A stretch of 5,735 nt of DNA from JADJPL01 sp041183125 (GTDB taxonomy: Bacteria; Bacteroidota; Bacteroidia; Chitinophagales; Saprospiraceae): positions 1 to 5,735 of the forward strand of contig JBEGMH010000040.1 in the NCBI GenBank assembly GCA_041183125.1, read 5' to 3'. The notes beneath the pieces were generated by a model. That model had not been told where the DNA came from. It made no database searches and saw only the letters and a program-made list of their open reading frames with translations. Shown here piece after piece: positions 1 through 4,737 of this stretch. How positions within the stretch are numbered: position 1 is the first letter of the stretch; each line of letters opens with the position of its first letter. Made by a program: the position numbers and the translations under genes.

Positions 1-366
1 ATTTTCGAACAGACATCGAAAATGAGCAGTATCGTTGTAGCCATCACCTCAGAGCGGATTTTGGTGGTCACCCCGTCGTTGTTCTCCCCGTCATCGGTAA
101 CGCAACTCCCTTACGAGAAGATAAGCAAGGTCGTATTCTACCGTAGGTCTTTTTACAATACCCTGGAAATAGAATACCCGGGCGGGAAGATTGTAGCTGC
201 GGGGAAGGAATGGATAAAGCGGGCGGCCAAAACCCTGTATGCCAAGGCGAAGGAGTTGTCGCTGGAACACATCGAGTTCATACAGATGGATACCCGGCCC
301 ACCGCGTTCAAGGGAGGGTCTTTTCAGCATTTTTTCAAAAACCTGTTCCGCATCTCCTCTAACTAA
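1..366 (+). CDS. Bacterial PH-like domain protein, 5'-truncated by window edge
   Basis: The reading frame is open from the first base to the TAA at 364-366. The first internal ATG is at 22 and would give 114 aa, but the seven codons before it are also open, and a start at 22 would remove the first strands expected of the fold. I therefore treat the gene as cut by the window edge. The visible part alternates short beta strands (IVVAITSERILVV, then TQLPYEKISKVVFYRR, then NTLEIEYPGGKIV) and ends in an amphipathic helix (about residues 62-83 from the ATG). A 'T-x-x-R-hydrophobic' strand, a 'PYEKIS' turn and a closing helix are typical of small bacterial PH-like (bPH/YokE-like) domains. The basic tail has no membrane segment. 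No enzymatic residues are visible and the role is unknown. It converges with the sulfatase gene. Family assignment is by pattern only. Confidence 0.6.
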   Translation: MFEQTSKMSSIVVAITSERILVVTPSLFSPSSVTQLPYEKISKVVFYRRSFYNTLEIEYPGGKIVAAGKEWIKRAAKTLYAKAKELSLEHIEFIQMDTRPTAFKGGSFQHFFKNLFRISSN

Positions 367-401
367 TAATAGTTTAAAAAACCTATCTTTACCAAAATAA
401 A

Positions 402-566
402 TAGACTTGTTGCGAGGGGTCAGCGAGGTGGGAAAAAAGAGTCATTTTTTATCCATACGAAGGCTTTTTGAGGGAGTATAGCCGCGCTATATGACCGAAA
501 AAAGGCACAGTATGGAAAAAAAAGGGCCTTTTTGACCCCTCGATGATTCCCCTCGCAACAAGTCTA
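402..566. repeat. 165-bp imperfect palindrome between convergent genes
   Basis: The outer arms are perfect over 18 bp (TAGACTTGTTGCGAGGGG at 402-419 against 549-566). The symmetry continues inward with no net insertion or deletion to a centre at 484: CCATAC 453-458 pairs with GTATGG 510-515, GGCTTTTT-like with AAAAAGGC-like tracts, and TATAGC 477-482 with GCTATA 486-491. I count about 56 of 82 positions as complementary, plus a few G-T pairs. A competing register also exists: 413-422 is perfectly complementary to 533-542, because CCCCTCG occurs twice on the right (536-542 and 549-555). It contains no plausible gene. It could act as a long hairpin terminator for both converging genes, or be a copy of a dispersed palindromic repeat or small non-autonomous element. 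No clear target-site duplication is visible. Confidence 0.75.
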
Positions 567-606
567 AAGTTTATTTGGGAAGACCGGCCCCCCCCAAATA
601 AACTTT
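566..606. terminator. Probable bidirectional terminator hairpin
   Basis: A perfect 14-bp stem (AAAGTTTATTTGGG at 566-579 with its complement at 593-606) encloses a 13-nt loop that ends in C residues. On the + strand the stem runs into TTTTT. On the - strand it lies 10 nt past the sulfatase stop and ends in a weaker U tract (ACUUU). The position between two convergent stop codons fits termination from both sides. A CCAAAATAAA motif resembling the stem also occurs just left of the palindrome at about 392-401. Confidence 0.7.
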
Positions 607-616
607 TTCACATTCC

Positions 617-2248
617 CTACCTCGTTCCATTTCGTATGGCTTTACTTTGATCGTAGAGGCTTTTGACTATTGAATTCAAAAAGGTATAATTGGGGTCAGT
701 TTCCTTCAGCTCGTACAACAAATTGTCCATTTCGCCCCCATCCTCGGGGATACCCTTGGAGGCATAGTTGGCAGAGTGGCAGTAAAGTTCCGTTTGCTCC
801 CGCGTGCCTTTGAGGTTCTCTTTATAGAGTAGGCGCCACTCATTGGTCCTGAGGGAATACCAGCCACCAAACCCGGAACTTTGCGCGTACGTTGACGTTG
901 AAGAAGTGCTGCCGTTCGTCAAAAAACTGGCTAAGGACTTGCCCCATATTTTTTTGCTGTGCTTAGGATCGTTGTCGAAGTTGCTATCTAGCGTAAAGCC
1001 GCATAATTCCAATACCGTGGGGTAGATGTCTTGCAACGAGACGGGTGAAACGAAGGTTTTTCCAAAGGATTTTGATTTTGTAGGGTCGTAGATGATGAGG
1101 GGGGTATGCGAGGTTTGTTCCCAGAGCAGGGGGTTTGTTGCGTTGTTTGGGTTGGCCTTTGCCCAGCTGCCCTTCTGCCCGAGGTGGTAGCCATGATCCC
1201 CCATGAGTACGATGAGGGTATTGTTTTTGACCTCTGTGGGCAGTTTTTCCACTTGATCGAGCAACTGGCCTACGCACCAATCGGCGAACCTGGCGGCGCG
1301 GTAATAGCTTTGAATGGCTTGTTTCCAGCCGGCTTCCTTGTATTTTGACAGCATCGCGTCCAGTACTTTGTTCCCCGGGCTTACCAGGTCTTGGGTATCC
1401 GGTGCACCGGAGGAGTCAGTGGTCGCGGGGAGGTCCATGCTCGGGTAGAGGCTCGCGTAGTCTTTGGGATAATAATGGGGGAGGTGCGGGCGCACAATAC
1501 CGACGGCCAGGAAAAAGGGTGTTGTATCCGCTTTTGATACAGATTCTGTCGGATTGTCTATATCATTGATTTGCTCATACTTATACGCGGGGATTGTCGA
1601 GCCAACCCGGCTCTTGAGATAGGAAATGGCCTCGCTTACGTTTTTCCAGTCGTCCATTTGCTCTCTGGTTTTATCAATCTGGCCCCACTTCAGGTTGGTC
1701 TGCTCCTCATATACTGATTTGTCCAAAAAACCACCGTTGGAAGTATATATATCTCCGTTTTCAGAGGCATTATCCCCGTACAACACGTCCACGATGGTGC
1801 GGTTTTTCGTCCAGGAGTCCGGATCGCTTTCATCCCCGGTCGAGTGGTGGAAAATTTTTCCCGAACTGATCACTTCATAGCCTTTTCCCTTGAAAAATTG
1901 CGGAAGGGTGGTTACTGAACCATAGGTCGCGTCATCCCTAAAAAACGTGGAGTTATCGTATATTTTCGACTGCCAGGGAGCTACGCCCGTCAGAATGGCT
2001 GTCCGGGAAGGGTTGCACAGAGGGGAAGCGGCATGGGCCGATGCAAAGTTCATCCCTTTTTTGCGCAACCTGTCCACATTGGGCAGTTCGAGCGTCGGGG
2101 TGGCTCCCGGGTTGGCGGTCAGATCATCCATGAAGATGAGGATGACGTTCTTTTTTCCCGATTGACCCCAGGCTGAGATACCGGAAAACAGTGTGAACAA
2201 CAGAAAGATGGCGAGGACATTACCCTTGCCTAAAAATAAATTGTGCAT
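617..2248 (-). CDS. Exported sulfatase, iduronate-2-sulfatase-like (S1 family)
   Basis: This 543-aa protein should hydrolyse sulfate esters, probably on a sulfated glycan, outside the cytoplasm. A Sec signal peptide is clear (residues 1 to about 28: a basic start, the core VLAIFLLFTLF, then a SAWGQ-type cleavage region). The sulfatase signature C-x-P-S-R is C78-N-P-S-R82, followed by TAILTG, so C78 is the residue expected to become formylglycine. Other active-site residues align with human iduronate-2-sulfatase: metal ligands D41-D42, K131 and H134 (SGKIFH), H255 in RPHLP, D351-H352 in GDHGYHLG, and K364 in GSWAK. The strand after WEQTSHTPLII also matches that subgroup. The usual closing 'ELYD...DP.E..NL' becomes ELYCHSANYASKGIPEDGGEMDNL, a small insertion. 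There is no Shine-Dalgarno sequence; the region before the ATG is A/T-rich. No SusC/SusD pair or maturase gene is in the window, so the substrate cannot be assigned. Family is secure; substrate is unknown. Confidence 0.95.
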   Translation of the reverse strand: MHNLFLGKGNVLAIFLLFTLFSGISAWGQSGKKNVILIFMDDLTANPGATPTLELPNVDRLRKKGMNFASAHAASPLCNPSRTAILTGVAPWQSKIYDNSTFFRDDATYGSVTTLPQFFKGKGYEVISSGKIFHHSTGDESDPDSWTKNRTIVDVLYGDNASENGDIYTSNGGFLDKSVYEEQTNLKWGQIDKTREQMDDWKNVSEAISYLKSRVGSTIPAYKYEQINDIDNPTESVSKADTTPFFLAVGIVRPHLPHYYPKDYASLYPSMDLPATTDSSGAPDTQDLVSPGNKVLDAMLSKYKEAGWKQAIQSYYRAARFADWCVGQLLDQVEKLPTEVKNNTLIVLMGDHGYHLGQKGSWAKANPNNATNPLLWEQTSHTPLIIYDPTKSKSFGKTFVSPVSLQDIYPTVLELCGFTLDSNFDNDPKHSKKIWGKSLASFLTNGSTSSTSTYAQSSGFGGWYSLRTNEWRLLYKENLKGTREQTELYCHSANYASKGIPEDGGEMDNLLYELKETDPNYTFLNSIVKSLYDQSKAIRNGTR

Positions 2249-2327
2249 TGTTAGAAAATTTAAGATTGAGGGAAAAATGTTTTTTTTGGGTTCAAAGTTC
2301 CGTTCTCATACCCCTTCGGTGAAGTTT

Positions 2328-2346
2328 ATTCACCCAATGGGTGAAT
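2328..2346. promoter_or_regulatory. 19-bp perfect palindrome, operator-like
   Basis: ATTCACCCA-A-TGGGTGAAT has 9-bp perfect arms around a single central base, the geometry of a site for a dimeric DNA-binding protein rather than an RNA hairpin. It lies in the divergent region, 80 bp upstream of the sulfatase ATG and about 100 bp before the rightward -7 box, and overlaps the first of three 21-bp repeats. No regulator gene is in the window. Confidence 0.45.
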
Positions 2347-2391
2347 CCTTTCAACCAACGGGAAAAAGCGTTCAATGTGACGGGAAAACCA
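2329..2391. repeat. Three degenerate tandem repeats with 21-bp period
   Basis: TTCA begins at 2329, 2350 and 2371, exactly 21 bp apart. Each unit continues to a GGG core and then an A-rich end. Units 1 and 2 agree at about 13 of 21 positions. Units 2 and 3 share TTCAA and the 9-mer ACGGGAAAA, shifted by one base. Twenty-one bases is close to two helical turns, so equivalent contacts would face the same side of the DNA. An array of binding sites for a regulator of one or both flanking genes is the simplest inference. Three diverged units could also be a chance or relic repeat. Confidence 0.45.
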
Positions 2392-2419
2392 CCTCCCCTG
2401 CCGAGATGGGCAGAGCTGT

Positions 2420-2438
2420 TGGGTTTAGGCCAAACCCA
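2420..2438. promoter_or_regulatory. Inverted repeat over the -33 side of the operon promoter
   Basis: TGGGTTT (2420-2426) and AAACCCA (2432-2438) form a 7-bp inverted repeat with a 5-bp centre (AGGCC). It ends 9 bp before the -7 box, so a protein bound here would cover the -33 region of the rightward promoter. It could be an operator or chance; nothing else supports it. Confidence 0.3.
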
Positions 2439-2455
2439 GCTTATTTATACCTTTG
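2424..2455 (+). promoter_or_regulatory. Bacteroidota-type promoter for the glycan operon
   Basis: TACCTTTG at 2448-2455 is a perfect match to the Bacteroidota -7 consensus TAnnTTTG. A TTTA at 2424-2427 lies 20 bp upstream, where TTTG/TTG of the -33 element is expected, so that half is imperfect. Transcription would begin near 2462 and leave a leader of about 70 nt before the ATG at 2532. The leader contains a small hairpin (AGCGG 2482-2486 with CCGCT 2494-2498) followed by a pyrimidine-rich stretch. No equivalent promoter was found facing the sulfatase. Confidence 0.6.
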
Positions 2456-2531
2456 TACTGCTAATGCCAGCCCGGTAAAAGAGCGGCGACGTACCGCTTT
2501 CCCTGGTTTTCTTTTTCTTAAAAAGCCCACT

Positions 2532-2831
2532 ATGTACATCCTCCTCATCAGCATCGTGATCGGCCTGTTCGTGGCGATGTTGTTCCTCAACGTGTATTTC
2601 CGGGTCAAGGTCCTGAAATCGTACAAAATATTAGTGCGCAACCAAGTGGAATTTGGTGCCGCACACGTGTTCAACCGGGAGCGGCGGGAGCAGGAAATCC
2701 TCCCGCGCTACCCTGAAATGCGCCAGGAGATCGAAACGTTCTCCAACTACCTGCGTTATTCTATACGGATGGCTTCCGTACTGATTGCCCTGATTACGCT
2801 GTTCGGGGCCATCCTGATGTACTTCCGTTAA
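2532..2831 (+). CDS. Small two-helix inner-membrane protein, function unknown
   Basis: The 99-aa product has a hydrophobic helix at about residues 2-22 and another at about 79-97. Between them lies a charged loop of some 55 residues rich in Arg and Glu (NRERREQEILPRYPEMRQEIETF), so both termini probably lie on the same side of the membrane. There is no lipobox and no catalytic motif, and I do not recognise the family. The frame stays open upstream to an ATG at 2193, but that extension would run through the promoter region and the start of the sulfatase gene and encodes low-complexity basic sequence. The ATG at 2532, directly before the first helix, is the sensible start. It is the first gene of the operon, 11 nt before the oxidoreductase, which suggests a role linked to the same envelope or glycan process (inference). 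Confidence 0.75.
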   Translation: MYILLISIVIGLFVAMLFLNVYFRVKVLKSYKILVRNQVEFGAAHVFNRERREQEILPRYPEMRQEIETFSNYLRYSIRMASVLIALITLFGAILMYFR

Positions 2832-2842
2832 ATCCCGCTGCT

Positions 2843-3856
2843 ATGAAGCGACTTTTGAAGATTGGCGTCCTGGGTGCAGGGCACCTGGGGAAAATACACC
2901 TGCGCTGTATCCTGCAGGCCGACCAAGTCTATGCACTCGCCGGCTTCTACGACCCCAACCCCGACACGTCCCGGGAGACAGCCCTGCAGTTCAATATCCG
3001 CGCTTTCCCCAGCGCGGAGGCCCTCATCGAAGCCGTGGACGTCGTAGATATCGTCACCCCCACCCCCAGCCACTTCGCATTGGCCGAAAAAGCGATTTTG
3101 GCGGGCAAACACGTCTTTGTGGAAAAGCCGCTCACCCGGACCCTGGAAGAAGCCCAACAACTCATCCAACTGAGCAGGGCACACCGGGTACAGGTGCAGG
3201 TCGGACATGTGGAGCGCTTCAACCCGGCTTTGTTGGCCCTGAAAGGACAGGATTTAAACCCTATGTTCATAGAAGCACACCGCCTTGCCTCGTTTAACCC
3301 GCGGGGAGCGGATGTGTCCGTCGTGCTCGATTTGATGATACACGACCTCGACATCGTGCTGAGCATGGTCCACAGCCCTGTCAAGCAGGTCGCTGCCAGC
3401 GGGGTGGCTGTCGTCAGCGAAACCCCGGATATTGCCAATGCGCGCATCGAGTTCGAGAACGGCTGTGTGGCCAATTTGACGGCGAGTCGGATTTCACTCA
3501 AACAGATGCGCAAGGTGCGCCTCTTCCAACGCGATGCCTATATCAGCCTCGATTTCCTGGATAAAAAAGCACAAGTGGTACGCCTCTTCCAACCCGAAGA
3601 CCTCGTCCTGCCCACCGATGCGCCCGCCATCAGCCTGGATACCCCGCGCGGCCCCCGGCTATTGGTCATGGACAATCCCGAAATCGAAGCCGGCAACGCC
3701 ATCCAAATGGAGTTGGAGACCTTCGCCGACAGTATCTTCGAACATACGCGCCCTAAAGTAGATATCGAAGACGGCTACTCCGCCCTGCAGTTGGCCTATC
3801 GCATCATCCGCTGCATAGAGGAAAAAAACGCTGACGTACAACCCATGTTGCCATGA
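2843..3856 (+). CDS. Gfo/Idh/MocA-family NAD(P)-dependent sugar oxidoreductase
   Basis: The 337-aa length is normal for the family. The N-terminal Rossmann fold carries G11-A-G-H-L-G16 for dinucleotide binding, followed by an acidic strand end (FYDPN, about 36-39). The family hallmark E94-K95-P96 is present, and the C-terminal sheet domain contains D163-L-M-I-H167-D-L-D, which supplies the catalytic histidine. The segment GHVERFNPA (121-129) resembles the subgroup that includes UDP-GlcNAc 3-dehydrogenases such as GnnA and WbpB-type enzymes. A UDP-amino-sugar substrate is therefore plausible but unproven, and other sugar dehydrogenase activities remain possible. The stop overlaps the next start by 4 nt (ATGA at 3853-3856), a sign of translational coupling. 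Placed just upstream of a glycosylphosphotransferase, it most likely prepares or modifies a nucleotide sugar for a surface polysaccharide or lipid A. The aminotransferase that would partner a 3-dehydrogenase is not in view. Confidence 0.9.
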   Translation: MKRLLKIGVLGAGHLGKIHLRCILQADQVYALAGFYDPNPDTSRETALQFNIRAFPSAEALIEAVDVVDIVTPTPSHFALAEKAILAGKHVFVEKPLTRTLEEAQQLIQLSRAHRVQVQVGHVERFNPALLALKGQDLNPMFIEAHRLASFNPRGADVSVVLDLMIHDLDIVLSMVHSPVKQVAASGVAVVSETPDIANARIEFENGCVANLTASRISLKQMRKVRLFQRDAYISLDFLDKKAQVVRLFQPEDLVLPTDAPAISLDTPRGPRLLVMDNPEIEAGNAIQMELETFADSIFEHTRPKVDIEDGYSALQLAYRIIRCIEEKNADVQPMLP

Positions 3857-4737
3857 GAGCGCTGCCTCCTTCCCTGTGCCTGCTGCTGGCCCTTGCTGCC
3901 TGCGGCTGCGAGGGGCTTTTCCCGTCGAAAGTCTCTCCGCCAGCCTATCTGAGGATAGCGCCTTTCACCCTGAATACAGAAAGCGGCCAGGGCAGCCGTT
4001 CTGCCGCCATCACCGAAGTGTGGGTGCGCGTGAACGGGGATTTCCTGGGCGTATATAAGCTTCCGGCGGTCGTGCCCGTTCTGGCCGACGGCCCTTCGGA
4101 AATTATCCTGGACGCCGGGGTTCGGGAAAACGGTATCGCCACGACCCCCGAAATCTACCCTTTTTACCAATCGGTACAACGCACCGAAACCTTAGGGCCT
4201 GGAAGCGAACTCGCATTCAACCCGACAACGGCTTATCGGTCGGGGACCCGCTTTGCCATGTTAGAGGGCTTTGAGAACAGCGGGCACCTGTTCCAGCAAT
4301 TGGTCAGCGGTGACCCTGCCAACCGCATACAAATCAACCGCCAGACGCCGTTCGAGGGAGGGGCGTCGGCTGTTATCCTGCTCGACTCCCTCCGCCCCTC
4401 CGCCGAACTCGCCACTACCGCCCGCTTTTCCGGGATGCTCGACCGGGGGGCCTACGTTTTTTTAGAACTCAACTATCAGTCGGAAGTGCCCGTCAGCTTT
4501 GGTTTTTTAGCGACCGCCCGCGGCAATGGCAGCCAACGCATACAATATGTGGCTGGGTTTAACCCTAATGAAACCTGGAAAAAAATATATTTTAACCTTT
4601 CCCCCGCCGTGTCAGGCAGCGTTTCGGAAGAATACCAGGTCATCCTTAAAGCAGCCATACCACTAAGAGCCGATGGTACACTATCCAGAAAAAATGCCAA
4701 AATTCAATTGGACAACCTCAAACTTGTCCACTTCTAA
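3853..4737 (+). CDS. Lipoprotein of unknown function, two predicted beta-rich regions
   Basis: The 294-aa product begins with a lipoprotein signal peptide: MRALPP, a Leu/Ala core and lipobox L14-A-A-C17, so Cys17 should be lipidated and the protein held in the envelope. Residues after C17 (GCEGLFPSK) include one Glu at +3 but no acidic run like the Bacteroidota surface-export signal, so inner or periplasmic-facing location cannot be excluded. Residues about 51-105 look like a small beta domain (ITEVWVRVNGDFLGVYKLP, then ADGPSEIILDAG). Residues about 160-294 read as a beta sandwich with a carbohydrate-binding-module flavour (AYVFLELNYQSE, TWKKIYFNLS, ending KIQLDNLKLVHF). No catalytic motif is visible. 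Its start overlaps the oxidoreductase stop and its end overlaps the transferase gene. It may act in assembly, export or anchoring of the glycan, which is inference from context only. Confidence 0.85.
   Translation: MRALPPSLCLLLALAACGCEGLFPSKVSPPAYLRIAPFTLNTESGQGSRSAAITEVWVRVNGDFLGVYKLPAVVPVLADGPSEIILDAGVRENGIATTPEIYPFYQSVQRTETLGPGSELAFNPTTAYRSGTRFAMLEGFENSGHLFQQLVSGDPANRIQINRQTPFEGGASAVILLDSLRPSAELATTARFSGMLDRGAYVFLELNYQSEVPVSFGFLATARGNGSQRIQYVAGFNPNETWKKIYFNLSPAVSGSVSEEYQVILKAAIPLRADGTLSRKNAKIQLDNLKLVHF

Noticed and set aside
402..566. Invertible (phase-variable) DNA segment flanked by inverted repeats
   Set aside because: The inverted repeats flank no promoter, lie between two convergent gene ends, and are part of one continuous palindrome. 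No recombinase gene is nearby.
588..595. Run of eight C residues as a slippage-prone phase-variation tract
   Set aside because: It is in the loop and stem of the intergenic terminator, outside any coding or promoter sequence.
2249..2300. Leftward promoter for the sulfatase
   Set aside because: The nearest -7-like match (GAACTTTG on the - strand) lacks the initial T and has no -33 element at a suitable distance.
2329..2391. CRISPR-like array
   Set aside because: The units are directly adjacent and diverged, with no spacers, and no cas gene is present.
2482..2520. Attenuator or riboswitch in the operon leader
   Set aside because: There is only a 5-bp hairpin followed by a mixed pyrimidine stretch, with no recognisable aptamer or clean terminator.
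2193..2531. N-terminal extension of the 99-aa membrane protein back to an ATG at 2193
   Set aside because: It would run through the 21-bp repeats and promoter and overlap the sulfatase start, and it encodes basic low-complexity sequence. The ATG at 2532 sits right before the first membrane helix.
2947..3513. 188-aa open frame on the - strand
   Set aside because: It lies wholly inside the well-supported oxidoreductase gene, is rich in Ser/Thr/Cys/Ala as antisense frames of GC-rich genes are, and shows no motif.
3796..4179. 127-aa open frame on the - strand across the oxidoreductase/lipoprotein junction
   Set aside because: It opposes two coupled genes with strong evidence and has a composition typical of a shadow frame.
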